Shown piece by piece: positions 17,277 through 25,492 of a stretch of DNA of 64,000 bases (position 1 is the first letter of the stretch; each line of letters opens with the position of its first letter). The DNA lies in the NCBI RefSeq assembly GCF_000745265.1, contig NZ_JQNN01000002.1, forward strand, positions 62,001 to 126,000, in the 5' to 3' direction. A program made the translations under genes and the position numbers. Under the pieces are notes generated by a model that saw nothing but the letters and a program-made list of their open reading frames with translations, was not told the origin of the DNA and made no database searches. This DNA is from Massilia sp. 9096. Lineage in GTDB: Bacteria; Pseudomonadota; Gammaproteobacteria; Burkholderiales; Burkholderiaceae_D.

Positions 17277-17382
17277 GACGTCTGCTCCTGGCCGAACTCG
17301 GCCGTTCGATTTAGCTTAGCAGGTTGCCGGTCTGGAAATGTCACGAACGGTCACGACAGACAGGCACCGACCCATAGTAGAT
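17277..17382 (+). repeat. CBR8, full cassette-border repeat
   Basis: GACGTCTGCTCCTGGCCGAA, centre TTAGCTTAGCAGGTTGCC, TCACGAACGGTCACGAC, right CCGACCCATAGTAGA. Confidence 0.88.
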
Positions 17383-17564
17383 ATACGACGTATATCACTT
17401 TCCATGTACTTCAGACTTTGTTCGATCCAAGGGTAGTGTCAAAGTAAGCTGAGTTAAGCAGGATGGACGGCCGGCCTTGGCCTGATTTCTTTACGAGCGG
17501 TACTGTACGGTGCCACTAGCCGAGCTAAGATAGACTTCTTAGCTAACCCAGATGGAGAGCGCCA

Positions 17565-18611
17565 ATGACAACTTCAACCAAGCGAATCAGCCTCGGGCTA
17601 CAAGGAGGCGGTTCGCTGGGCGCCTTTGGATGGGGTGTTCTCGATCGCCTCTTGCAGGAGACGGGGCTTGAAATTGCTGCAATTAGCGGTACAAGTGCCG
17701 GTAGTGTAAATGCAGCGGTACTGGCCGACGGCTATGCCTGCGGTGGCGGCAGTGAGGCCGCTCGCGCCGCACTTGAGCGTTTTTGGTACGGGCTGAGCAC
17801 CATGGCATCGATGGTTAGTCCAACACGCCCGTCGCCAGTCGACTGGGCAACGGGCGGCGGTACCTTAGCCACTTCGCCGGGCTACCAATTGATGCAACTT
17901 TTCGCCGGGATCCTGGCGCCGCCTGTCTCGCCGCTGAGCATGAATCCTATGATTCCTCTGCTGAGCACGCTCATAAATTTTGAGCGTGTGCGCGCTTGCG
18001 AAGAGGTCGAACTATACGTCCCGGCTACGAATATCCGTAGCGGGACAGGGCGTATCTTCACTCGCGGCGAACTCGATGCGCGCATGATTGCAGCTTCATC
18101 CTGTCTGCCGTACGTGTTCGCACCTGTAGTTATCGATGGCGAATCGTACTGGGATGGTAGTTTCGTGGGCAATCCATCGCTGTCGCCCCTTGTTGAAAGA
18201 GGCCCGGCTGACATCGTTATCATACAAAATAATCCGATAGCGCGTCCTGGCCTACCAATGACAATGAGCGACATCATGAGTAGAACTAGCGAAATCGCTT
18301 TCAACATTAGCTTCGTGCGCGATGTCAGCGAAATACGTCATCTCGGTGGGGTGATCAACGTCGAAGATAGCGACAGCACACATTCAGCGGATGTTCGACT
18401 GCATTTAATAAGTGCTAACGAAGAGCTTCAGAAACTTCACTTGTCAAGCAAATTTAACACCGAGTTACCATTTCTGCTCCACCTCCGCGAACTTGAAGCG
18501 GCAACAGCAGACGGCTGGTTGAAGCAGAACCTTGACCATATCGGAAAAGTGTCAACGATTAACCCAGTGCTAGTACACGAGGCAAACTTGCTTAATGTAG
18601 CCAGTCTTTGA
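17565..18611 (+). CDS. Patatin-like phospholipase family protein
   Basis: A 348-aa lipid acyl hydrolase. Seen: the oxyanion loop LGLQGGGSLGAFGWGVLDRL at residue 10, the nucleophile motif ISGTSAGSVNAA (G-T-S-A-G) near residue 42 and the Asp of the catalytic dyad in DGESYWDGSFVGNPSL near residue 190. All catalytic elements are present and there is no signal peptide, so it is probably cytoplasmic or exported by another route. On the opposite strand from its array neighbours; the downstream flank is an IS remnant, so it may have arrived separately. Confidence 0.92.
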   Translation: MTTSTKRISLGLQGGGSLGAFGWGVLDRLLQETGLEIAAISGTSAGSVNAAVLADGYACGGGSEAARAALERFWYGLSTMASMVSPTRPSPVDWATGGGTLATSPGYQLMQLFAGILAPPVSPLSMNPMIPLLSTLINFERVRACEEVELYVPATNIRSGTGRIFTRGELDARMIAASSCLPYVFAPVVIDGESYWDGSFVGNPSLSPLVERGPADIVIIQNNPIARPGLPMTMSDIMSRTSEIAFNISFVRDVSEIRHLGGVINVEDSDSTHSADVRLHLISANEELQKLHLSSKFNTELPFLLHLRELEAATADGWLKQNLDHIGKVSTINPVLVHEANLLNVASL

Positions 18612-18701
18612 AGTATCCGTAAGTCAATCAATCGGCTCTGCAGCAAATCGTGAGATAGGCACGGTAATCCTCCCATTTTTAGAGCGAACTAAAAGTAGAG
18701 G

Positions 18702-18826
18702 TTAAGCGGCAAGGGCGAATTTCTGTTTTGGTGTGATGCCGCCGAGTGCCATATTAGGCAGGTCGTGGTTGTAGGTCCAAGGCCAGCGGATGGCAAATTC
18801 CTGAATCTCATCGAGCGTTCGAAGTA
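18702..18826 (-). pseudogene. 3' fragment of an IS3-family transposase (OrfB)
   Basis: The last 40 codons of an IS3/IS407-type integrase-domain transposase: DEIQEFAIRWPWTYNHDLPN followed by MALGGITPKQKFALAA and a stop at 18702. Upstream the frame continues into unrelated sequence. A relic of an insertion between the patatin gene and the array. 18830-19087 on its right has short open frames (KKLSKERSGLP..., plus strand) but no recognisable gene. Confidence 0.8.
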
Positions 18827-19087
18827 CTTGCAGCAAATCGATTTTTGAAGAAGTTGACAGACATGCTGGATCGGGTACAAACAGCCGATGAGGCTAAGCT
18901 CCTGGAACTGCGGCGCGTCAACCCAAAGATGCAATCGATGTGCACATGGATCGCAGGTGATGGACAAGAAGCTTTCCAAGGAGCGCTCGGGGCTGCCGGT
19001 ACCTAAGCCTACAACCGGCAGTAGACCCGCCGCATCTTCAGACGCGTCCCCGGACAGTGAAGGCGAAAAAGAAAAAATGAAGCGTTA

Positions 19088-19117
19088 AACGTCTGCTTCC
19101 GACCCATTGCAGACGTT
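19088..19117 (+). repeat. CBR9, minimal 30-bp cassette-border repeat
   Basis: AACGTCTGCTT joined directly to CCGACCCATTGCAGACGTT: only the two outer arms, perfect over AACGTCTGC/GCAGACGTT. Shows that the arms are the constant part of the repeat. Confidence 0.85.
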
Positions 19118-19127
19118 GACGTGTAAT

Positions 19128-19382
19128 CTAATATCTCTTTGTGAAAGAAAGACTTTGGACTATCTGTTCGCTCGACAGCAGAGTATCTACCTGCTCCTGC
19201 GCTGGTGGGAGAAGAGTGCTGTATTCCTCGTCTAGCCAAGAAACGACAGTAGTGACATCCCAAGGCCCAAGTGAAGCCATGTAGTCATCGTACTCATCTT
19301 GAATTTCTCGCCAAGACGCGTATGGCTTCCTAGATATCAGGACCCCTTCCTTTCTAGTGAAGATAATGTGTAGTTCATTCAT
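19128..19382 (-). CDS. Hypothetical protein, array gene
   Basis: An 84-aa protein from ATG 19382 (MNELHIIFTRKEGVLISRKP). Acidic, with a WREIQDEYDDYMASLGPWDVTTVVSWLDEEYSTLL block; no membrane segment; family not recognised. The longer open frame upstream runs through CBR10 and is not considered coding. Stop 10 bp from CBR9. Confidence 0.65.
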   Translation of the reverse strand: MNELHIIFTRKEGVLISRKPYASWREIQDEYDDYMASLGPWDVTTVVSWLDEEYSTLLPPAQEQVDTLLSSEQIVQSLSFTKRY

Positions 19383-19421
19383 CGAATATCCTGAAACAGC
19401 GCAAGTTACTGAGCAAGCCAG

Positions 19422-19470
19422 ATGTCCGCTCCTGGCCGATATCTGCCTTTCGACGCCGACAGTTCTTGAC
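19422..19470 (+). repeat. CBR10, left half of a cassette-border repeat
   Basis: GATGTCCGCTCCTGGCCGAT then a diverged stretch; no clear right arm before the neighbouring gene's 3' end at 19556. Confidence 0.65.
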
Positions 19471-19555
19471 TCGTTGAGGACACTACCGCGCTGAGCGAAC
19501 GACAGACTGACGTTGAATGTAGCCACACTGCAAGCGTCCACCTTTGTAAGCGCCA

Positions 19556-19897
19556 CTACTCAAAGTTGGCCACGAACTGGATGCTGGATACGTGCGGAGA
19601 TGTCTCTAGCGCAGTTTTGTAGTCAGGCAGGTCGAAGACGGCTGAGCTGAACATTTCAAAGAACTCTCGACTTTCAGACGTGGGTAGGTTGTAGCCATCT
19701 AAGCGAATTATCACGCTTGCGCCTATTGAGTCAGGATAAAGTTCCGCCAGTTTGCCATCGATTGCCACATCAATGCATGTGTAAAGACGGTCTTGCAGAC
19801 GCCGAAGATTGCCTGAAACGTCATCCCAAGGCCCTTGCTCGACGAGAACCATTTGCCATGGATTTCTAGCTATGAAATCTATAGTAACTTCAGACAT
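19556..19897 (-). CDS. DUF6572-like hypothetical protein
   Basis: A 113-aa protein, MSEVTIDFIARNPWQMVLVE, with GPWDDVSGNLRRLQDRLYTCIDVAIDGKLAELYP and a C-terminal FFEMFSSAVFDLPDYKTAL, the pattern of small proteins annotated DUF6572. No known function. Lies alone between CBR10 and CBR11, 60 bp from the latter. Good coding features: complete, no internal stop, a plain ATG. Confidence 0.7.
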   Translation of the reverse strand: MSEVTIDFIARNPWQMVLVEQGPWDDVSGNLRRLQDRLYTCIDVAIDGKLAELYPDSIGASVIIRLDGYNLPTSESREFFEMFSSAVFDLPDYKTALETSPHVSSIQFVANFE

Positions 19898-19956
19898 AGA
19901 ACCTTCCTAAAAAAGCAAATTTGGTAGCTCAAGTACAATCGACTGGGCGGTTGGTG

Positions 19957-20065
19957 AACGACCGCTTTTGGCCGATCTCGGCCGTTCAGATCAGCATAGC
20001 ATGTTGCCTTAGCGGAAAAGTCACGAACGGTCACGACCGGCCGCAACCGACCCGAAGCGGTCATT
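19957..20065 (+). repeat. CBR11, full cassette-border repeat
   Basis: AACGACCGCTTTTGGCCGAT, GGCCGTTCAGATCAGCATAG, CATGTTGCC, GTCACGAACGGTCACGACCG, right arm CCGACCCGAAGCGGTCATT. One of the best-preserved copies. Confidence 0.92.
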
Positions 20066-20121
20066 AAGCTAACGGCTGCAGCTGCCTAAAAGCTGTCGCT
20101 TGCGATCCAAAGAACTTGCAT

Positions 20122-20832
20122 TCATTGTTGGGACCGTAAAATTTTCGATAAAGCACTGTGGTCCCAACCTAGCGTAATGATCGAGGTTTCGCTTTCGGAA
20201 TTTTGCAGTAGCGACAAGACGCCTCCATTCGAATCAGGAGAGGGAAAGAAGGTTACGCTTTTTAACGGCTTCGCTGACCTCGCAACTTCAACCGGAGGCA
20301 TATAGACATTTTTCCGTTTAATAAAGGCTGCTACGATGTATGAGTCTAGCATTCTCCAAATTCCAATGCTTAGCGTAGATGATTCACCTTTTATACTGGA
20401 TTGGTCGACACTTGAAGCCATAATGAAACTAGCATTATTGGTCGAAGGGTAGTGGCTAGGATCAATACTTGACAAAGGCATAAGCTCTGGGTCATTTCTA
20501 AAATATACCCATTCCCCGTCGCTGTTTTTACTAAAAACCTCTCCATCGCTAAAAGCGACTTGCCCCATCTTGGATGCATAAATTTCCCCTGCACATGGTC
20601 CCTCTAGGGTATTAATTCCTAGAAGGAGTATATTTTTCTGTTGACTAGGGGAGACTTTGAAAAGCAAATCGTCGAAAGATTTTCGTACCTCTAAAATACG
20701 TAATCCTGCCGTTCGTTCAGAATTCGTAGCGCAATTCCGAGCATGTTGCGCAGCTTGAGATATATCCGCAGCAAAAACCAGAACCATTGCAGCGAGTGTC
20801 GACAATAGAACTTTATGAATAGAGTAATTCAT
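20122..20832 (-). CDS. Exported hypothetical protein, array gene
   Basis: 236 aa from ATG 20832, with a signal peptide (HKVLLSTLAAMVLVFAADISQAAQ). The mature part has a paired-Cys look (NCATNSER, GPCAGEIY), a FSDGEVFSKNSDGEWVYFRND block and HYPSTNNASFIMASS; no family recognised. Lower GC than the flanking housekeeping genes. Single gene between CBR11 and CBR12. Confidence 0.65.
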   Translation of the reverse strand: MNYSIHKVLLSTLAAMVLVFAADISQAAQHARNCATNSERTAGLRILEVRKSFDDLLFKVSPSQQKNILLLGINTLEGPCAGEIYASKMGQVAFSDGEVFSKNSDGEWVYFRNDPELMPLSSIDPSHYPSTNNASFIMASSVDQSSIKGESSTLSIGIWRMLDSYIVAAFIKRKNVYMPPVEVARSAKPLKSVTFFPSPDSNGGVLSLLQNSESETSIITLGWDHSALSKILRSQQ

Positions 20833-20857
20833 TCTCACGCTCGAATTTTGCTTTTGG

Positions 20858-20966
20858 AAGTGCGCTTGTGGCCGGTTAAAGACTGTCAGGCCAGCATACC
20901 CTGTTGACGAGGTAAAAAATCTTGCGAAGTATCACGGACGTCCGCAACCGACCCAGCACGGATCTT
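20858..20966 (+). repeat. CBR12, full cassette-border repeat
   Basis: AAGTGCGCTTGTGGCCGG, centre GGCCAGCATACCCTGTTG, right CCGACCCAGCACGGATC. Its right end touches the stop codon of the next gene. Confidence 0.82.
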
Positions 20967-21213
20967 ACGTCTGTCTATTCGACTGAACCAGTAAATAGAA
21001 GGTATAAGCAAGCGCCCCGAAAACGAAGTAGATGCCAATGTAGCCTGACCACATCATGAACCGTCCTTCCCAACTGCCTTCCTTGCTGAGTTTCGCATAG
21101 TAGCTCCACGCATGTCCAGGCTCGTATCGCTTCCGATGTTTGTAGTCGATTATTTGGTTTGGAATACCAAAAATGATCGCAAAAACAACAGTTAGGACTT
21201 TTAGTGCAACCAT
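20965..21213 (-). CDS. Small two-pass membrane protein, array gene
   Basis: 82 aa from ATG 21213, chosen because GGGAGAG precedes it at good distance; the longer frame reaches into CBR13. Seen: membrane segment 1 VALKVLTVVFAIIFGIPN, a basic loop KHRKRYEPGHAWSYYAKL, membrane segment 2 YIGIYFVFGALAYTFYLLV. Function not recognised. Confidence 0.7.
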   Translation of the reverse strand: MVALKVLTVVFAIIFGIPNQIIDYKHRKRYEPGHAWSYYAKLSKEGSWEGRFMMWSGYIGIYFVFGALAYTFYLLVQSNRQT

Positions 21214-21243
21214 ATTTATCTCTCCCGGTCCTGTCCAATCAAT

Positions 21244-21306
21244 AATGTCCGCTTCTGGCCGATCTCGGCCGTTCATTGTACGGCAGCTGCCGACCCAAAG
21301 CAGTCT
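21244..21306 (+). repeat. CBR13, short cassette-border repeat
   Basis: ATGTCCGCTTCTGGCCGATC, GGCCGTTCATTGTACGGCAG, CCGACCCAAAGCAGTC; the AGCATAGCAGGTTGCC centre is absent. Confidence 0.85.
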
Positions 21307-21393
21307 ATCAACCGTTCGAAAAGATGAAGTTCACCGCCTGCTCTACCAAGGCTTGGATGGGGTGGTTCAGCTCTTGGTAAAACGACTTCATTA

Positions 21394-22002
21394 CTAAAGA
21401 ATGAGGCCCGCTTCTTTGACTACAGCGCCTATCTCCTCAGGGTGCGTTTGCACTTCCTGGTAGATCCAGGTGTAGTGATCATGTGACCAGAAATCCAGTA
21501 CCTCTCTTCCCCTTAGCTCCCCCATTAGACGTTGATCCGCTCTATATTCCAAGTAGCAAACGATCAGGTGCTCATAGTTGCCTTCTTGGTCTCCCGAACC
21601 TAGGGGATAGCCAAGCGGTACGTGGGGATAAATTTTTTCGAGACGGGCGATTGCGGCTTTCGCCTCACGAGGGTGAGCAGCAACGAACCAATGCAACTGT
21701 TCGTGAACGTATGTAGACAGCAGTAGATCATCGTCCTTCCTATGACGCGTATGAACAGTAAGGATGGGGTGGCTATGAGGAATAGCATCCTCATCGACTA
21801 TCACTTCTCTCGTAAATGTCCACCTCGCCGTATCGTAAGCGTCAAGAAGACGAACAAGTTGATCTCTTGTCTCTGCTTCGCGTGGACTACCATGTGCCAA
21901 TCGGATCGAAACATTCCCCGCGCACATTCCACGCTGTCCGATGAGCAGACAGATTATAAAAAGGCAGAACCGGGCGAACTGCTTGTTCGTACAGGCACTC
22001 AT
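21394..22002 (-). CDS. Exported protein with HExxH zincin-like motif, array gene
   Basis: 202 aa, with an N-terminal signal (RFCLFIICLLIGQRGMCAG). A central TYVHEQLHWFVAAHP carries an HExxH-type motif (HEQLH), with a possible third ligand in EHLIVCYLEYRADQR downstream, which suggests a small metallopeptidase-like fold. Family not recognised and catalysis unproven. Alone between CBR13 and CBR14. Confidence 0.65.
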   Translation of the reverse strand: MSACTNKQFARFCLFIICLLIGQRGMCAGNVSIRLAHGSPREAETRDQLVRLLDAYDTARWTFTREVIVDEDAIPHSHPILTVHTRHRKDDDLLLSTYVHEQLHWFVAAHPREAKAAIARLEKIYPHVPLGYPLGSGDQEGNYEHLIVCYLEYRADQRLMGELRGREVLDFWSHDHYTWIYQEVQTHPEEIGAVVKEAGLIL

Positions 22003-22025
22003 CTAAACCCCCTGAAGAATAGTAA

Positions 22026-22131
22026 ATGACAGCTCTTGGCCGAACCCGGCCAGCCCAACAAGCATAACATGTTGCCCAGCTGCAAAGTTTACGAACGGTT
22101 ACGACAGGCCGGAACCGACCCATTGCAGACC
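22026..22131 (+). repeat. CBR14, full cassette-border repeat
   Basis: ATGACAGCTCTTGGCCGAAC, centre AACAAGCATAACATGTTGCC, ACGAACGGTTACGACAGGCC, right CCGACCCATTGCAGACC. Confidence 0.87.
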
Positions 22132-22155
22132 TTCGCGGTCGAGGGCGTACAGATG

Positions 22156-22592
22156 TCAGTCGGTAACGGATAGCTTGATCGGTGTCCCGTCCGGAAGATC
22201 GGCAATTTGCTGAGCAATATGGCCGGAAGCTCTGATGAGTTCGTCGAGCGATATCGTCCAAGGTTATCTCCGCCGTACTCACCGCCGAGTACACCGGGAA
22301 TTTTGAGGCAGTACTTTCGTCCGGGAGCAAGTGCTCCAAGCCGTTGAAAAGCCTGATCCACTAAACCACGCATATACCAGTCACTCAGGAAATCCTGGTC
22401 CTTTGACAACCGATCCAGCTCCTCTCGACATCTTGCCACTACTTCACAGCAAAGATCTTCTGGGCATAGACGCCAGTATTGCCCACGTACGTCTTTCAGG
22501 ATCAGGTTGCCGAAGTCATTGGCATCTATAAGCTCGACTGGCTCAATGCCTACCCATGCCCAAGCGTTTCGAACTTCGTCAAGCGGCTGCAT
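22156..22592 (-). pseudogene. T6SS immunity Tdi1-like (DUF1851) gene with one frameshift
   Basis: The first frame runs from MQPLDEVRNAWAWVGIEPVE through ILKDVRGQYWRLCPEDLCCE to LKIPGVLGGEYGGDNLG, then leaves phase near 22258. In the next frame the family's end follows at once: ISLDELIRASGHIAQQIADL then PDGTPIKLSVTD and a stop at 22156. Together this is the Tdi1 C-terminal type of immunity protein. One base was gained or lost; a sequencing error is the alternative. No effector gene is adjacent. Confidence 0.75.
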
Positions 22593-22618
22593 ACTGCGTT
22601 CCCTTACTCAAGCATTCA

Positions 22619-22680
22619 TGTGTCTGCTTCTGGCCGAATCCGCCTGTCGTTGGCAGCCGGTTACAACCCGAAGCAGACCA
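22619..22680 (+). repeat. CBR15, short cassette-border repeat
   Basis: TGTCTGCTTCTGGCCGAATC at the left, CAACCCGAAGCAGACCA at the right, about 62 bp, no central block. Confidence 0.85.
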
Positions 22681-22685
22681 TGCGA

Positions 22686-23057
22686 CTACCCTCTTTCTAC
22701 ATAAGCGAGCAGTTCCTCGTAGTTACGGAGGACGAGCGCAATGGCCTCGTTCGGATCGTAGCCATGTTCATCGACCGCGTCGTGATAGATGCGGTATAGC
22801 GGTCCAGTCGCGCCTTCGGCGGCTCTGATGTAGTAGTAATCTCCACTCCCGCAGAGACACGAACCGACAGGAATGTATCCATCCTTAGCTACCGCAAGCC
22901 CCGGCCAAAAATTCGTCGCCTCGTCTATGGATTGTTCCAACGTAAGGAACTTTAGCTCAACACCGAGCCCGGACTGATCGTGCTCCTCCGGCACCTCTAC
23001 TGTCGCCCCAACGAGTCCATTATCCGAAACGAATCTGACCCAGAAATCTGGAAACAT
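22686..23057 (-). CDS. SMI1/KNR4 (SUKH)-like protein
   Basis: 123 aa from ATG 23057 (MFPDFWVRFVSDNGL). The second half has the SUKH pattern: VGSCLCGSGDYYYIRAAEGATGPLYRIYHD then NEAIALVLRNYEELL. SUKH proteins commonly neutralise polymorphic or contact-dependent toxins, but no cognate toxin is next to it. The longer frame from 23225 runs through CBR16 and is rejected. It stops 5 bp from CBR15. Confidence 0.7.
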   Translation of the reverse strand: MFPDFWVRFVSDNGLVGATVEVPEEHDQSGLGVELKFLTLEQSIDEATNFWPGLAVAKDGYIPVGSCLCGSGDYYYIRAAEGATGPLYRIYHDAVDEHGYDPNEAIALVLRNYEELLAYVERG

Positions 23058-23070
23058 AAGGCCTTTTATC

Positions 23071-23133
23071 AATGACTGCTTCTGGCCGATTCCAGGCATA
23101 CGGCTACGTCCGCCTCCTACCCAGAGCTGACGT
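23071..23133 (+). repeat. CBR16, short cassette-border repeat
   Basis: AATGACTGCTTCTGGCCGAT, then a variable middle and TACCCAGAGCTGACGTC. Confidence 0.75.
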
Positions 23134-23175
23134 CCTCGCCTTAGCCCCTTGAGACGACCGATTAACATTAGAGTC

Positions 23176-23607
23176 TCATCCCTGCTCACAATGCTCTTGA
23201 AGATACGTGAGCACTGGCAGGTCAACCTTTACTATTTTAGGTAGATTTTTTACGAATGTACATTTGACATGAGGCACGATGCTTTGGGGAACTAACTTTA
23301 CTGGCCCATAAAAGTCATCTCCACCGTCTAAAAGGACCCAAACAAATGGTGTGTCTTTAATCTCCGTTGGAACGCCAAGCGCCGAATAAGAGTCACCATC
23401 CGGCTTGGCTTCAAGAACAGGAGCATCAATTTTTCGGTCAGCGCGGTGGCTGTACTCGTGATGTTTTAAAGTTTGCCATTTTTTTGCCTGACCGAGTTCT
23501 CCATTAGGAATAACATAAAATAGATAGAAGGCTACCATTCCTAAAAAGGCTATGATGCTTGTAAATATAATGGCCATAAATATCTTAGTGGTTTTATCAA
23601 CTGTCAT
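23176..23607 (-). CDS. Membrane-anchored hypothetical protein, array gene
   Basis: 143 aa with one N-terminal transmembrane anchor (IFMAIIFTSIIAFLGMVAFY) and a periplasmic-looking domain containing HHEYSHRADRKIDAPVLEAK and FVWVLLDGGDDFYGPVKLVP; two Cys (VKCTF, EHCEQG). AT-rich relative to neighbours. Family unknown. Between CBR16 and CBR17. Confidence 0.65.
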   Translation of the reverse strand: MTVDKTTKIFMAIIFTSIIAFLGMVAFYLFYVIPNGELGQAKKWQTLKHHEYSHRADRKIDAPVLEAKPDGDSYSALGVPTEIKDTPFVWVLLDGGDDFYGPVKLVPQSIVPHVKCTFVKNLPKIVKVDLPVLTYLQEHCEQG

Positions 23608-23641
23608 TTTATATTCGATTGTTTCCTCGAATCATAAGATC

Positions 23642-23705
23642 AAGGTCCGGTTTTGGCCGATAGCAGCCGAATTGAAGCGTCTACTTCCGACCCGTTGCGG
23701 ACGTT
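23642..23705 (+). repeat. CBR17, short cassette-border repeat
   Basis: AAGGTCCGGTTTTGGCCGAT, CTACTTCCGACCCGTTGCGG, ACGTT end; 64 bp. Confidence 0.82.
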
Positions 23706-23724
23706 CCGGCCGCCGCAGGATCAG

Positions 23725-24246
23725 TCAACGATCTAATTCTTGAGACTGGCCCTGCAGTAGCAGGAATGCAAGAGTTAGTGCGCTTGCCCAAGCTGCCGCA
23801 GCACAGCTCCACAAGATCGTCACAAAGGTTGGTTCAAGGCTTGGATAAGTTGGCCCGTAATCAAATAGCCAGGCTCCAACCGCTATCGCAGGCGCACACA
23901 CTGCCAAGGGCAAAAGCCCTCGACGGTTTCGAAAGCAGACAAGCAGAACGCCGACAAGAGCCATAAGGAAGCCCGCCAGCAACAGAAGATGCCCAGCCGC
24001 GTACGCTGGGTTAAGGCCGCCTCTAAGCGCGTCAGGATAGTCGGCTTGGTAACTCTGTGCTTCCGGAGCTAAGAAATTAGGAAAATTCCATTCAGAAAAG
24101 CAAGCAAGGCCCAGCAATACAATGCCGCCACATGAGATGGTGCGAAGACAAATCAGGGCCGAACGTGTCAATTTCAAAGCGAACCCCTCAATCGTCGTTA
24201 TAGACTCGACCAACCTCGACCCAACGGTGTTGCGGTATGCAAGCAA
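23725..24246 (-). CDS. Four-pass membrane protein, array gene
   Basis: Up to 173 aa, hydrophobic throughout. Segments: LICLRTISCGGIVLLGLACF, HLLLLAGFLMALVGVLLVCF, LLPLAVCAPAIAVGAWLF and VTILWSCAAAAWASALTLAF. No internal ATG precedes the first segment, so the start is a non-ATG codon; TTG at 24246, right at the edge of CBR18, is one choice. It resembles small DUF998-like or DoxX-sized membrane proteins, but I cannot place it. Confidence 0.55.
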   Translation of the reverse strand: MLAYRNTVGSRLVESITTIEGFALKLTRSALICLRTISCGGIVLLGLACFSEWNFPNFLAPEAQSYQADYPDALRGGLNPAYAAGHLLLLAGFLMALVGVLLVCFRNRRGLLPLAVCAPAIAVGAWLFDYGPTYPSLEPTFVTILWSCAAAAWASALTLAFLLLQGQSQELDR

Positions 24247-24307
24247 GGTCTGCTGTTGGCCGATTGCAGACCTACGTGTACGTCCGCAACCGACCCATCA
24301 CAGACCG
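24245..24307 (+). repeat. CBR18, short cassette-border repeat
   Basis: AAGGTCTGCTGTTGGCCGAT, GTCCGCAACCGACCCATCAC, AGACC. Confidence 0.82.
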
Positions 24308-24405
24308 GGTATGTCGGCGGTAACACTAAGGATGTAAGGTCGCGTGGAACTTTATTTTCGCACCATGATAGTAGTGACTAGCGAGGACGCCTTTGCTAAC
24401 GGCTT

Positions 24406-24798
24406 CTACCCTGTTTTTGCCCAGTGCCATCGTCCAAAAATTTGTGGAAATATGCTAGCGAGATAACCATGTACTGAGGCTTTCCCTGCAGTATCCACGA
24501 CAATTACAACTTCCCAATCATCGGGTTCAAAATAGCCCTCCTTGGCATAGGAAAATCTTTTCTGTCCCATGTCGAATGCGATTGCAGCCCCGACCTCCCC
24601 TTTGGGATCGACATACACAGTTGTGGTCTCTCCCGCAGGGATCAAAGCAACTTGTCGCTGGAAGTTAGAGCCGGACACTGTGACATTCTGGAGCGCTTGA
24701 CCGGAATGATTGGTAATGTAAATCGGGATGTCGTATGAGCATCCATACAACCATACCGCGACAGGAACCGCGATCGCTATGTATCTTTTGAACTTCAT
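24406..24798 (-). CDS. Putative lipoprotein, array gene
   Basis: 130 aa with a lipoprotein signal (KRYIAIAVPVAVWLYGC, Cys at residue 20). The mature domain looks like an all-beta fold: IPIYITNHSGQALQNVTVSG, ETTTVYVDPKGEVGAAIAF, DWEVVIVVDTAGKASVHGYL. Family not recognised. 98 bp from CBR18 and 50 bp from CBR19. Confidence 0.7.
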   Translation of the reverse strand: MKFKRYIAIAVPVAVWLYGCSYDIPIYITNHSGQALQNVTVSGSNFQRQVALIPAGETTTVYVDPKGEVGAAIAFDMGQKRFSYAKEGYFEPDDWEVVIVVDTAGKASVHGYLASIFPQIFGRWHWAKTG

Positions 24799-24847
24799 TC
24801 ACAACTCGCCTGTTCGCTTACATTGATGAGTAAGCCAGATACTGGAA

Positions 24848-24903
24848 CTTTCGTTAATAAGCGCTCAAGTAGAGCGCCAGCTATCGACCCGAAGCAGACG
24901 TTT
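24848..24903 (+). repeat. CBR19, short cassette-border repeat
   Basis: Right arm TCGACCCGAAGCAGACGTT is clear; the left part (AGCGCTC...GAGCGC) is diverged. Confidence 0.65.
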
Positions 24904-25023
24904 CAGTAACCATTTATGGCTTGCTACATACTGTCAGGATACGCACTGAGATCGATTAGTGGTCGGCAATGCGTTTATCGGTCTCGAGCGCAGAGCGACG
25001 CAAAATTTTATAACCTAAGTGAT

Positions 25024-25371
25024 TTAGTCAGAAGCTACAAAAGCCGCCCTAACTCTTGGAATGTTTGCTTCGTTATCAAATCTTATATCTAAGAAATAAA
25101 GATCCGTTTTACCGTCTTTTAACGAATAATGGATAAGGCCATAGCTCGAATCCTCGAATGAAGGTTTGCCAAGCATTGTATAAACATCTGACTTCGTTTT
25201 ACCGATAAGCAATTTTTCATCTATCAAATCTCTTGCAAATACGAATCGCTCAGATTCTTTAGCTTCCAACCATTTCCCCTGCTCGAACTTTACTTTGGGC
25301 CAAGTCTCGTAACTGTCTCCGCATCCAGATAGCAAGCAAGCTATGGCACACATTCTGATTAATACTCTCAT
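25024..25371 (-). CDS. Putative lipoprotein with SmpA/BamE-like motif, array gene
   Basis: 115 aa from ATG 25371 with lipobox CAIACLLSGCGD. Near residue 55, LLIGKTKSDVYTMLGKPSFED has the form of the SmpA/OmlA (BamE-like) fold found in many unrelated lipoproteins. It is not the housekeeping bamE, given length and context. Between CBR19 and CBR20. Confidence 0.7.
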   Translation of the reverse strand: MRVLIRMCAIACLLSGCGDSYETWPKVKFEQGKWLEAKESERFVFARDLIDEKLLIGKTKSDVYTMLGKPSFEDSSYGLIHYSLKDGKTDLYFLDIRFDNEANIPRVRAAFVASD

Positions 25372-25391
25372 AATACTTCCGTTATTGCTCT

Positions 25392-25484
25392 CGATTAGGG
25401 CCGGTCGTCGAATCAGCCTTATATGTGCGAAACGAAAATTTGAGTGTCTCACGAACGTCTTTAACCGACTCATTGCAGTCATAG
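25392..25484 (+). repeat. CBR20, diverged cassette-border repeat
   Basis: GGGCCGGTCGTCGAATCAGC at the left, TCACGAACGTC, right CCGACTCATTGCAGTCAT. Confidence 0.65.
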
Positions 25485-25492
25485 CGTTTTGA

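Noticed and set aside
18842..19086. Plus-strand ORF ending KPTTGSRPAASSDASPDSEG
   Set aside because: Low-complexity tail, no credible start or family, next to an IS3 remnant; more likely debris than a gene.
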